A stretch of 64,000 nt of DNA from positions 2,456,501 through 2,520,500 of the forward strand of contig JADJWV010000002.1 in assembly GCA_016716185.1 (NCBI GenBank). The letters are read 5' to 3'. Below the pieces are notes generated by a model. It saw nothing but the letters and a program-made list of their open reading frames with translations, was not told the DNA's origin and searched no databases. This stretch comes from Saprospiraceae bacterium. GTDB taxonomy: Bacteria; Bacteroidota; Bacteroidia; Chitinophagales; Saprospiraceae. A program made the position numbers and the translations under genes. Below, one piece after another: positions 26,427-34,653 of this stretch (position 1 is the stretch's first letter; every line of letters begins with the position of its first letter).

Positions 26427-27422
26427 TTAATGGTGAGCAAATTTAATACACAAGTCTGCAAGCCTCGCCGAATAGCCAGCTTCATTATCATACCAGGCCA
26501 CTACCTTCAGGTATCCGTCTTTGTAATTTGTAAGAGGTGCATCAAAAATAGCACTGTGTGTATTTCCTATAATATCGGTGGAGACCAAAGGTTTTTCAGA
26601 ATATTCGAGTATGCCCTTGAGTCTGTTGTTAGCCTCCTCTCTAAACATTTGATTTACAGCGTCTGCATCAGCAGGTTTTTGCAGCTTGCATACCAGTTCG
26701 ATCAAAGACCCGGTAATGATAGGCACCCGGTAAGATGACGCCATCAGTTTCCCCTTTATAGCCGGGTAAACGGCTTCCACTGCAGATCCGGCTCCGGTGC
26801 TGGTGGGGATGATATTCATCGATGCTGCTCTGGCCCTTCTTAAATCCTTATGTGGCGCATCCTGTAGTCTTTGGTCCTGGGTAAAAGCATGGATGGTATT
26901 CATGCTGGCAAATTCAATTCCGAAATTTTCGTGGATCGCTTTCAATACCACCGCAAGGCAGTTGGTCGTGCAAGATGCATTGGAAATTACGAATTCCCCA
27001 CCAGGTAAAACCCCGTCGTTGACGGTAGTCACGAAGGTGGGTATATCGGAGTCTTTGGGAGGTGCAGATAAGATCACTTTTTTTGCCCCCGCATCGATGT
27101 GCATACTGGCGGCTTCCCTGGTGAGATAGATCCCCGTACATTCCAGGACCAAATCAATTTGAAGTTCTTTCCAGGGCAGATTTCTGGGATCTTTCTGGTT
27201 AAACGTCAGTAATTCTTTGCCATCAACCAAGATAGCCTTTTCATTAAAACCCACGTTTTTTTGAAATCTTCTTTGTGCAGTATCGAACTCCAATAAATGA
27301 GCTAAAGTGGGTATATCGGTGAGATCATTGATTGCAACGACCTCAATTTCAGGCCTGGAAGATAGAAAACGGTAAGTTAACCGTCCGATTCTCCCAAATC
27401 CGTTGATGGCGATTCTTTTCAT
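26427..27422 (-). CDS. gapA: Type I glyceraldehyde-3-phosphate dehydrogenase
   Basis: A 331-residue GAPDH. It has the N-terminal Rossmann motif INGFGRIGRLTYR, an NAD-type acidic strand end (VVAINDLTD), catalytic Cys in SNASCTTNCLAVV, the phosphate-binding PTSTGAGSAVEAVYP and the C-terminal VAWYDNEAGYSARL. It catalyses glycolytic oxidation of glyceraldehyde-3-phosphate to 1,3-bisphosphoglycerate. It precedes pgk by 11 bp in one operon. The tRNA-Glu gene lies 89 bp beyond its start, on the opposite strand. Confidence 0.96.
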   Translation of the reverse strand: MKRIAINGFGRIGRLTYRFLSSRPEIEVVAINDLTDIPTLAHLLEFDTAQRRFQKNVGFNEKAILVDGKELLTFNQKDPRNLPWKELQIDLVLECTGIYLTREAASMHIDAGAKKVILSAPPKDSDIPTFVTTVNDGVLPGGEFVISNASCTTNCLAVVLKAIHENFGIEFASMNTIHAFTQDQRLQDAPHKDLRRARAASMNIIPTSTGAGSAVEAVYPAIKGKLMASSYRVPIITGSLIELVCKLQKPADADAVNQMFREEANNRLKGILEYSEKPLVSTDIIGNTHSAIFDAPLTNYKDGYLKVVAWYDNEAGYSARLADLCIKFAHH

Positions 27423-27490
27423 AATTTGTTACTTAGCTGCAAAATAAATAGAAAATGGCCGCAAATGTTCAGTGAATTTAGAAACTGCTT

Positions 27491-27498
27491 TATATTTG
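27491..27498 (+). promoter_or_regulatory. Putative -7 box of the tRNA-Glu gene
   Basis: TATATTTG is a perfect match to TAnnTTTG, 13 bp before the mature tRNA 5' end. The -33 region shows TTC rather than TTTG. Confidence 0.55.
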
Positions 27499-27511
27499 CA
27501 CCTCTTTTGAC

Positions 27512-27566
<55 letters not shown>

Positions 27567-27583
<17 letters not shown>

Positions 27584-29463
27584 CATTACTTTCCCCTACG
27601 GGCTACATCAGATTTATCATTCCCGCCCAACTTTCATTTCCATATCAATTTATTTCCATTCCGATACTGGGGTTCCCTACCTGACTGCGTTAACCTCTGT
27701 CTTTGTTTCATAACCCGGTTGCAGTCACGCAGGCAGGGATTCCCCTACGGGCTACATTACTTACCCCTACGGGCTACATCAGATTTATCATTCCCGCTCA
27801 ACTTTCATTTCCATATCAATTTATTTCCATTCCGATACTGGGGTTCCCTACCTGACTGCGTTAACCTCTGTCTTTGTTTCATAACCCGGTTGCAGTCACG
27901 CAGGCAGGGATTCCCCTACAGGCTACATTACTTTCCCCTACGGGCTACATCAGATTTATCATTCCCGCTCAACTTTCATTTCCATATCAATTTATTTCCA
28001 TTCCGATACTGGGGTTCCCTGCCTGACTGCGTTAACCTCTGTCTTTGTTTCATAACCCGGTTGCAGTCACGCAGGCAGGGATTCCCCTACGGGCTACATT
28101 ACTTTCCCCTACGGGCTACATCAGATTTATCATTCCCGCCCAACTTTCATTTCCATATCAATTTATTTCCATTCCGATACTGGGGTTCCCTACCTGACTG
28201 CGTTAACCTCTGTCTTTGTTTCATAACCCGGTTGCAGTCACGCAGGCAGGGATTCCCCTACGGGCTACATTACTTACCCCTACGGGCTACATCAGATTTA
28301 TCATTCCCGCTCAACTTTCATTTCCATATCAATTTATTTCCATTCCGATACTGGGGTTCCCTACCTGACTGCGTTAACCTCTGTCTTTGTTTCATAACCC
28401 GGTTGCAGTCACGCAGGCAGGGATTCCCCTACAGGCTACATTACTTTCCCCTACGGGCTACATCAGATTTATCATTCCCGCTCAACTTTCATTTCCATAT
28501 CAATTTATTTCCATTCCGATACTGGGGTTCCCTGCCTGACTGCGTTAACCTCTGTCTTTGTTTCATAACCCGGTTGCAGTCACGCAGGCAGGGATTCCCC
28601 TACGGGCTACATTACTTTCCCCTACGGGATACATCAGATTTATCATTCCCGCTCATTTCATTTCCATATCAATTTATTTCCATTCCGATACTGGGGTTCC
28701 CTGCCTGACTGCGTTAACCTCTGTCTTTGTTTCATAACCCGGTTGCAGTCACGCAGGCAGGGATTCCCCTACGGGCTACATTACTTTCCCCTACGGGCTA
28801 CATCAGATTTATCATTCCCGCCCAACTTTCATTTCCATATCAATTTATTTCCATTCCGATACTGGGGTTCCCTGCCTGACTGCGTTAACCTCTGTCTTTG
28901 TTTCATAACCCGTTTGCAGTCACGCAGGCAGGGATTCCCCTGCGGGCTACATTACTTTCCCCTACGGGCTACATCAGATTTATCATTCCCGCCCAACTTT
29001 CATTTCCATATCAATTTATTTCCATTCCGATACTGGGGTTCCCTGCCTGACTGCGTTAACCTCTGTCTTTGTTTCATAACCCGTTTGCAGTCACGCAGGC
29101 AGGGATTCCCCTACGGGCTACATTAGTTTCCCCTACGGGCTACTTCAGATTTATCATTCCCGCTCAACTTTCATATCCATATCAATTTATTTCCATTCCG
29201 ATACTGGGGTTCCCTGCCTGACTGTGTTAACTTCTGTCTTTGTTTCATAACCCGGTTGCAGTCACGCAGGCAGGGATTCCCCTACGGGCTACATTACTTT
29301 CCCCTACGGGCTACATCAGATTTATCATTCCCGCCCAACTTTCATTTCCATATCAATTTATTTCCATTCCGATACTGGGGTTCCCTGCCTGACTGCGTTA
29401 ACCTCTGTCTTTGTTTCATAACCCGTTTGCAGTCACGCAGGCAGGGATTCCCCTACGGGCTAC
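27567..29463 (+). repeat. Tandem array of 171-bp units starting with the tRNA-Glu 3' end
   Basis: Eleven tandem units start at 27567, 27738, 27909, 28080, 28251, 28422, 28593, 28762, 28933, 29104 and 29275; a twelfth unit head is at 29446. The period is 171 bp, except unit 7, which is 169 bp. Each unit opens with the tRNA-Glu 3' sequence GATTCCCCTACGGGCTACA (variants at one base) and repeats CCCCTACGGGCTACA about 22 bp later. An AT-rich spacer (CATTTCCATATCAATTTATT) follows, and the unit ends in a 64-nt hairpin whose arms are CCCTGCCTG and CAGGCAGGG. Because 171 is a multiple of 3, long spurious reading frames cross the units. The array starts inside the tRNA gene itself, so the functional tRNA end doubles as the first unit head. 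Confidence 0.95.
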
Positions 29464-30002
29464 TTAATAAACCTGCGCAAGTGCGGCTGCTTTTCCAATG
29501 AAACGGCTTAATTATCTAAGAACTGAAAATTTATTCTGATCTCTTTATTCATCATTTCGTTTCGCTCTAATAAAAATTATCGCTTATTCAATCAATGATC
29601 TATCGAAAATCCGACTAGATTCAATTGTAAATCATTTAAAATAAAGAATTTTACAGCTATTAACTACTTTATTTTGAGGTTGAAAGTTGTTGTATATGTG
29701 CTTAGAAGCAAGGCTGATAATGCTCGTTATGTTGGTATGACAACTGATTTGAATCGCCGTTTGGCCGAACACAACGATGGAAAAAATCGATACACTAAAG
29801 GACACATTCCTTGGAAAATAGTTTACTCTGAAAATTGTGAGAATTGGGAATTAGGAAGAAGAAAAGAAAAATATTACAAAACTTCTGCTGGTCGAAATTA
29901 CATTAATAAGATATTAGCAAACCAAAAGAATGATGTGTTCCCTGCCTGACTGCGTCTAAAAATTCCATACAATAAATCTTTTGTTGCAGTCACGCAGGCA
30001 GG
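29446..30002 (+). mobile_element. Long repeat unit carrying a GIY-YIG gene
   Basis: This 557-bp segment has the same two ends as the 171-bp units: an 18-base copy of the tRNA-Glu 3' sequence at 29446-29463 and the CCCTGCCTG/CAGGCAGGG hairpin at 29940-30003. The interior is different: about 210 bp of AT-rich DNA followed by a small GIY-YIG gene whose stop codon lies inside the hairpin left arm. It looks like a gene-bearing version of the repeat unit. Whether it moves is not shown by the sequence; the element label is a hypothesis. Confidence 0.45.
29674..29949 (+). CDS. Small GIY-YIG nuclease family protein
   Basis: A 91-residue single-domain GIY-YIG protein. The signature strands are VYVLRS (residues 7-12) and ARYVGMTTDLNRRLAEH (Tyr19-Val-Gly21, catalytic-type Arg28/29). 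The metal-ligand Glu is Glu65 in GRRKEKYYK, followed by the C-terminal helix AGRNYINKI. Such proteins are structure-specific or homing-type endonucleases (UvrC-N/YhbQ-like). There is no DNA-binding extension, as in many small Bacteroidota members. The start is TTG at 29674 or 29680; no ATG is available upstream in frame. The last codons and stop (VFPA, TGA at 29947-29949) are supplied by the hairpin repeat. Confidence 0.85.
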   Translation: MRLKVVVYVLRSKADNARYVGMTTDLNRRLAEHNDGKNRYTKGHIPWKIVYSENCENWELGRRKEKYYKTSAGRNYINKILANQKNDVFPA

Positions 30003-30003
30003 G
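29940..30003. repeat. Hairpin with conserved arms and a different loop
   Basis: The arms CCCTGCCTGACTGCG and TTGCAGTCACGCAGGCAGGG are identical to those of the 171-bp units. The 29-nt loop is the same length but unrelated in sequence to the array loop. The paired arms give a 9-bp stem, a 4-nt bulge and a 5-bp stem. Confidence 0.85.
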
Positions 30004-30070
30004 ATTCCCCTACGGGCTACATTACTTTCCCCTACGGGCTACATCAGATTTATCATTCCCGCCCAACTTT
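30003..30070 (+). repeat. Truncated last copy of the 171-bp unit
   Basis: The first 68 bp of a unit (both CCCCTACGGGCTACA copies, then TCAGATTTATCATTCCCGCC) recur here and stop after CCCAACTTT. The following 200 bp up to the VOC gene are unrelated and hold no gene. Confidence 0.9.
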
Positions 30071-30274
30071 AATGGTTTTTTCCAAATTATAACCAGTACG
30101 GGTTTTAGGGCTACTTACATAATGAGCCCTGGAAAAGAGGAGTTGATAGTCATTATCAAAATATAGAAGCTTATAGTTTCCCGTCTAACTTCAGGTTTGT
30201 TCTTTGTAATTTTACCAAACAATAGCCAACTACTAAGTTAGACCTTATTAAAAAATCAAAAAAAATCAAAAATT

Positions 30275-30667
30275 ATGACTGGACAACGTAAGAACCCTTT
30301 CACCTGGGTGGAAATTTATGTAAATGACATGAGCCGTGCTCAACAATTCTATGAAACTATTTTAGACATGAAAATGACTGAACTTCCCATGCCCGAAGGA
30401 ATGGCGGAAATGCAAATGTTGAGTTTTCCCTGGGCTGAAGGAGAGAAAAATATCAGCGGTGCCCTGGTAAAAATGAAAGATATGAAACCCGGAACTGGCG
30501 GAACATTGGTTTACTTCGCCTGCGATGATTGTGCCCTGGAAGAAAGTAGGGTTGAAAAAGCTGGCGGAAAAGTATTTCAAACAAAAATGGCCATAGGTGA
30601 TTATGGTTTTTGTTCCATTATTTCCGACTCCGAAGGGAATACAATCGGATTACATTCTATGAAATAA
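30275..30667 (+). CDS. VOC family protein (glyoxalase-like)
   Basis: A 130-residue protein of the vicinal oxygen chelate superfamily, with two beta-alpha-beta-beta-beta modules: NPFTWVEIYVNDMSRAQQFYETIL and GTLVYFACDDCALEESRVEKAGGKVF, ending in GFCSIISDSEGNTIGLHS. The arrangement (EIYV, Glu near the C-terminal IGLHS) matches small glyoxalase/bleomycin-resistance-like proteins of the YdcJ/PhnB-like group. The substrate is unknown. A second VOC gene follows 19 bp later, and the pair probably forms an operon. Confidence 0.85.
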   Translation: MTGQRKNPFTWVEIYVNDMSRAQQFYETILDMKMTELPMPEGMAEMQMLSFPWAEGEKNISGALVKMKDMKPGTGGTLVYFACDDCALEESRVEKAGGKVFQTKMAIGDYGFCSIISDSEGNTIGLHSMK

Positions 30668-30686
30668 ATCAATAAAAAATTTAATT

Positions 30687-31058
30687 ATGAAACTAGGAGC
30701 ATTTTCAATCAGCCTTGCTGTAAAAGATATCCATAAATCTGTAGAATTTTACAAAAAATTAGGGTTTACAGAAAAAGGAGGAAACATTGATCAAAACTGG
30801 GTTGTACTCAAAAATGAAAACGCAGTTATTGGACTTTTTCAGGGAATGTTTGAAAACAACATCATCACGTTTAACCCGGGTTGGGATGCTCATGCACAAA
30901 ACTTAGAAGAGTTTGATGATGTTAGAACCATTCAAAAACAACTCAAGACAGCCGGGCTTACTTTAGAAAGAGAATCAGACGAAACCACTGTCGGCCCGGA
31001 ATATTTAACATTGACCGATCCTGATGGTAATAACATCTTGATAGACCAACATCGATGA
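30687..31058 (+). CDS. VOC family protein, second copy
   Basis: A 123-residue VOC/glyoxalase-like protein: GAFSISLAVKDIHKSVEFYKKLGF at the start and LTLTDPDGNNILIDQH at the end, the typical metal-ligand or substrate-facing strand. It is clearly a different subfamily from the preceding VOC gene, so the pair is not a recent duplication. The substrate is unknown; members include metalloenzymes and binding proteins. It is probably co-transcribed with the gene before it. Confidence 0.85.
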   Translation: MKLGAFSISLAVKDIHKSVEFYKKLGFTEKGGNIDQNWVVLKNENAVIGLFQGMFENNIITFNPGWDAHAQNLEEFDDVRTIQKQLKTAGLTLERESDETTVGPEYLTLTDPDGNNILIDQHR

Positions 31059-31173
31059 TCAAAATTTTTAACCAATTAAACCCATAAAAAGGCAACCGGA
31101 AGTGATTTAATCTTTGCCAGATTTTTCTTCAATCTGGTCAACTGGTATATTAAATACTCAATTGAACAGCGGT

Positions 31174-31569
31174 TTATCTTGGAATCTCACTGGTATCGAT
31201 TTCGATCACAAGATCTTCTTTAACCAAATCCCCGTATGCTGTGCTGTCGATAATGACAGAATCAACGGAGAGAACAGGCTCCTCAACATCTATGATAATC
31301 TCTTCCATCACTTCCATGAATGTATCTGATTGACTCGCTGAAACATCGTAATTCTGTCTGAGATTTGAAGAATCCGAACCCGCTTTTATTACAATTCCGG
31401 TATTCAAAACTGCCCGCTTTTTGCCTGATTGTTTTTCGGACTTCCTATGGTTGTTGTCAGAAATTAATGACCCTTGTCCATCACCCGAAATTTGGAATCC
31501 TAATGCTGTGGAGATGCCTGCCCCTACCACTGCAGAACTCAATAAAATTGCTATCAAACCCGTTTTCAT
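31174..31569 (-). CDS. Hypothetical exported or membrane-anchored protein
   Basis: A 131-residue protein from the ATG at 31569. It starts with a hydrophobic helix, MKTGLIAILLSSAVVGAGIS, which may be a signal peptide or anchor. The rest is acidic and low in complexity (EVMEEIIIDVEEPVLSVDSVIIDS), with no recognised domain. An in-frame ATG at 31602 would add 11 residues. Function is unknown. It lies 105 bp downstream of another small exported gene on the same strand. Confidence 0.5.
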   Translation of the reverse strand: MKTGLIAILLSSAVVGAGISTALGFQISGDGQGSLISDNNHRKSEKQSGKKRAVLNTGIVIKAGSDSSNLRQNYDVSASQSDTFMEVMEEIIIDVEEPVLSVDSVIIDSTAYGDLVKEDLVIEIDTSEIPR

Positions 31570-31673
31570 AACTCGCTTTTTGAATTGGACGAGCGGGTAC
31601 AAGTAAAGTCAAATTTCGAATTGCTAAAAAAGAGTTAAATAACTTCACCACTCTTAATTCCTCTAAGCAAACC

Positions 31674-32198
31674 TTACTTGATGATACGGGATCCGTTATC
31701 GCACCAATCCGGACAAGGACCTGTATATCCTTTAAGCCCAGCGGAATAGTATTGGAATCCTTTAGGATGGTTTATAGTTTCAGTAAGAAAAGTATCGGTA
31801 GCTGTATTTTGGACCAAGGAGATAAATATGGTTTTTTTCAAGTTGTCCTCATTTCCCGGATACAACCTATATCCCCTTATATTCGGGTCATTTGTAATCA
31901 CATTATTTAGGTAAATAATCAAATCCCTATCTAAACTGTAACCAGATGAATCTGCCGGGTGCATAGCCAAATAATTCCTGTAAGCCAGCCTCAATATATT
32001 GACATCTTCGACAATTGTAATGCTTGAAGGAGGCGGAGGCGTGTCCAGACAGTTTTTAAGGTACTCTCTATATCTGTCGCAACATTCCGAGGTCAGACAG
32101 GGTTCCCCTGGTGTATTTCCGTCAGGACAATCTTTTACAATGTATCCAATAATAATACCTGCGACAAGGCAGGTAAAAGCAATGATAATTTGTTTCAT
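31674..32198 (-). CDS. Hypothetical membrane-anchored protein
   Basis: A 174-residue protein with one N-terminal helix (MKQIIIAFTCLVAGIIIGYIV) and a Cys-rich juxtamembrane stretch (DCPDGN, CLTSECCDRYREYLKNC). A mixed alpha/beta region follows, containing LRLAYRNYLAMHPADS and a C-terminal GPCPDWCDNGS. The six or more cysteines suggest disulfides in the periplasm. No family is recognised. Similar short proteins with a C-terminal CPDWCD-type end are seen in Bacteroidota, but I cannot name a function. Confidence 0.6.
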   Translation of the reverse strand: MKQIIIAFTCLVAGIIIGYIVKDCPDGNTPGEPCLTSECCDRYREYLKNCLDTPPPPSSITIVEDVNILRLAYRNYLAMHPADSSGYSLDRDLIIYLNNVITNDPNIRGYRLYPGNEDNLKKTIFISLVQNTATDTFLTETINHPKGFQYYSAGLKGYTGPCPDWCDNGSRIIK

Positions 32199-32268
32199 AA
32201 GTTGGTATTTGTTTTGATTTACAATAATAATTCCTTAAAAGTAAGGCATTCTGTAGATTTGTACTCAC

Positions 32269-34044
32269 ATGAAAGCTTATTATTTTTTAATGGCCTGGTT
32301 ATTCTTTGGAAGTGCTTGCTCTCCAAGAAAGAGTGCTGTCGCGATCCCTGTCAGTGATTATTGCAGGAGTATAATGGATCCTCTTTATTTCATTCCGGCC
32401 GCTTCAAAAGCATATCATCTTCTCCACTTTAATAACGAAACCAGTTCAGCTGAAAACATCCTGAAGGAAAATATCCAAAAATTCAAATCTTCCTTGGCGA
32501 TAGACTCATTTGTAATTTACAGTACTTACTATTTATTATTCCCAGATATTTCAAACATCGATTCAGAATTTACTAAGACGCTTGTCGAAGAACTCCAAAA
32601 TCTTACAAATTCCATACAAAGAGAAGACTTAAAGTCCTTGATGCATTTCGCCCTGAATGGATATTATTATCAATCCAGAAATGCCGTACAATCCTTTAAT
32701 CAGGCCCATAAAATAAATTCAAATTCCCCAGCTGCAACTAAAGATCTGCGAATCCTATCTGCAATATCATTAGCACGCGCAAATGAATTAGCTCAAGATT
32801 ACAAATCTGCATTAAGCAATTTATTTAACGCTTATTATATTTCTGAAGAAATCCAAATTGACTTCTACATACGAATGGTGTTGAATGAAATTTCCAGTTT
32901 CTATATCCGGAATAATTTACATGAAAAAGCATATGAGTATAAATTAATGGAGTTAAATTTATTCGGAGAGGATTCCCTATCTTTTCAGTACGCAAATCTG
33001 GTAAAGCTGGAGTGCATACGCAGAATTAATAAAGATGGTTCATTCAACTTTGAGGACTGGAAAAAAATAGTAGATTATTCCATAAGAAACCATGTACAAA
33101 GGTTGACAGTATATTGCTTCGCGTTTTTAAGAACAAGTTACCTCGACGCCGATAAAGCCACTCAATTATATAAAATTTATACAGATTCGTTTCCCGACGA
33201 ATTTCAAAAATTTAAAAGCCAACAATACAATAATTATCTGCGCTTAATGGCTACATATTACGAATCTTCAGGAAGAATCGACTCTGCAAATTATTATTTC
33301 AATGACGCAATAAATAATTTGAATTATTCTGGTAAAAATCCGGGTCACGTTTATTCGTTGTACATAAGATATGGTGATTTTCAACTGAAATTGGGCAACC
33401 AAAACAAAGCTCTGGATGCATATACCAAGGCGTTTCATGCTGCCAACCAATTAAATATAGCCAAACACCAACTCATTGCTGCTGAGAAGCTCAGAAATAT
33501 TTATCAGGCCCAAAATCAGGACAGTGAACCCCTTAAATTTATTCAATTCTATCAGGTGCTTCTGGATAAAGTCGATAGCATTTCGCATGACCGGGAAATC
33601 GTAAAAATGGAAATAGACAACGGCGAACAAATTCTTAAATTACAAAAAAGGCTTGAAGAAGAAAAGCTTCAGCATGTTCATCAGAATCAATACAATCTGA
33701 TCTCCGTTTTCATAGCTCTTGTTTTTTTAATACTCCTTGCTTCAGTACAATTTCATGTTCCTATTTGGATCATCAGGACATTGGGTTTTTTGGCCTTTAT
33801 TTTTTTATTTGAATTTTTCATTCTAAAACTTGACAAGCAAATCCATTCCATCACTCATGAAGTCCCCTGGAAATTGTTTGCATTGAAGGTAACCCTGTTT
33901 GCAATATTATTGCCCTTACATCATTGGCTTGAAAAAAAAGTGGTGCACTATTTAGTTGCGAAAAGAGCTAATGATTCGCAATTCATTAAGCTTGATTTTC
34001 AATATTTAATAACCTGGTTCAGGAAATGGAACAATCCGGATTAA
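32269..34044 (+). CDS. TPR lipoprotein with C-terminal membrane helices
   Basis: A 591-residue protein. The N-terminus MKAYYFLMAWLFFGSAC carries a lipobox-like GSAC. The next 400 residues are helical and contain TPR-like repeats (YLRLMATYYESSGRIDSANYYF, YGDFQLKLGNQNKALDAYTKAF). A coiled-coil stretch (EIVKMEIDNGEQILKLQKRLEEEKLQ) leads into about three membrane segments between residues 475 and 565 (FIALVFLILLASVQF, LGFLAFIFLFEFFIL, FALKVTLFAILLPL). This is the TPR-coiled coil-TM arrangement of Bacteroidota hybrid sensors but no kinase or DNA-binding domain follows. Function is unknown. Confidence 0.7.
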   Translation: MKAYYFLMAWLFFGSACSPRKSAVAIPVSDYCRSIMDPLYFIPAASKAYHLLHFNNETSSAENILKENIQKFKSSLAIDSFVIYSTYYLLFPDISNIDSEFTKTLVEELQNLTNSIQREDLKSLMHFALNGYYYQSRNAVQSFNQAHKINSNSPAATKDLRILSAISLARANELAQDYKSALSNLFNAYYISEEIQIDFYIRMVLNEISSFYIRNNLHEKAYEYKLMELNLFGEDSLSFQYANLVKLECIRRINKDGSFNFEDWKKIVDYSIRNHVQRLTVYCFAFLRTSYLDADKATQLYKIYTDSFPDEFQKFKSQQYNNYLRLMATYYESSGRIDSANYYFNDAINNLNYSGKNPGHVYSLYIRYGDFQLKLGNQNKALDAYTKAFHAANQLNIAKHQLIAAEKLRNIYQAQNQDSEPLKFIQFYQVLLDKVDSISHDREIVKMEIDNGEQILKLQKRLEEEKLQHVHQNQYNLISVFIALVFLILLASVQFHVPIWIIRTLGFLAFIFLFEFFILKLDKQIHSITHEVPWKLFALKVTLFAILLPLHHWLEKKVVHYLVAKRANDSQFIKLDFQYLITWFRKWNNPD

Positions 34045-34195
34045 TCGATAATCCATTCGCTGTGAAGAATAAACTTCTGCATTAGAAATGTCTAGAATAT
34101 GCACCATGCACCTCTTCATCTGGATATGATGCAGCGTATGATAAACGTTGTTTCTGCCCGGAGATTGGGCAAATTAAAATTGATTAACTGAAAAC

Positions 34196-34573
34196 CTATT
34201 CCGCAGCCGGAGCCTGTTCTCTCACTCCAATATTGCGTTCCTTGATCCTTGCTTTTTTACCTGAAAGGCCTCTTAGGTAAAATAATTTTGCCCTGCGAAC
34301 CTTGCCCTTTTTGATCAATTTTATTTCGGCAATATTGGGAGAAGATATGGGAAAAATCCTTTCGACACCAACCCCGCTGGATACCTTTCTGACTGTAAAG
34401 GTCTTGTTTTTGCCTTCTCCGCGGATGTTGATCACGTCGCCTTTGAAATCCTGAATACGCTCCTTGTTTCCTTCAATGATCTTGTAACTGACCACAATGG
34501 TGTCTCCCGGTGAAAATTCCGGAATACGGCTAATGTCCATCAATTGATCCTGTACGTATTTAATGAGTTCCAT
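34196..34573 (-). CDS. rplS: 50S ribosomal protein L19
   Basis: A 125-residue L19 protein: [29 protein letters not shown], followed by [56 protein letters not shown]19 sits at the 30S-50S interface of the ribosome. The length is close to the family norm (about 115) with a short C-terminal tail. It is monocistronic here; the trmD/rimM genes that usually accompany rplS in other bacteria are not adjacent. Confidence 0.97.
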   Translation of the reverse strand: MELIKYVQDQLMDISRIPEFSPGDTIVVSYKIIEGNKERIQDFKGDVINIRGEGKNKTFTVRKVSSGVGVERIFPISSPNIAEIKLIKKGKVRRAKLFYLRGLSGKKARIKERNIGVREQAPAAE

Positions 34574-34653
34574 GGCTCGTGTTTTAAGAACTTTAAAAAG
34601 AGTCGCAAAGGTAAGAAATTATCTCCAAACATCAGGAGAACATTTTACTATCA

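Noticed and set aside
27719..28708. A 329-residue open reading frame made of near-identical repeats (and similar shorter frames at 28743-29126 and 29256-29501).
   Set aside because: The repeat unit is 171 bp, a multiple of 3 without stops in this frame, so the opening is a by-product of the array. The sequence contains the tRNA tail and hairpin, has no family resemblance, and the frame shifts at the 2-bp deletion in unit 7.
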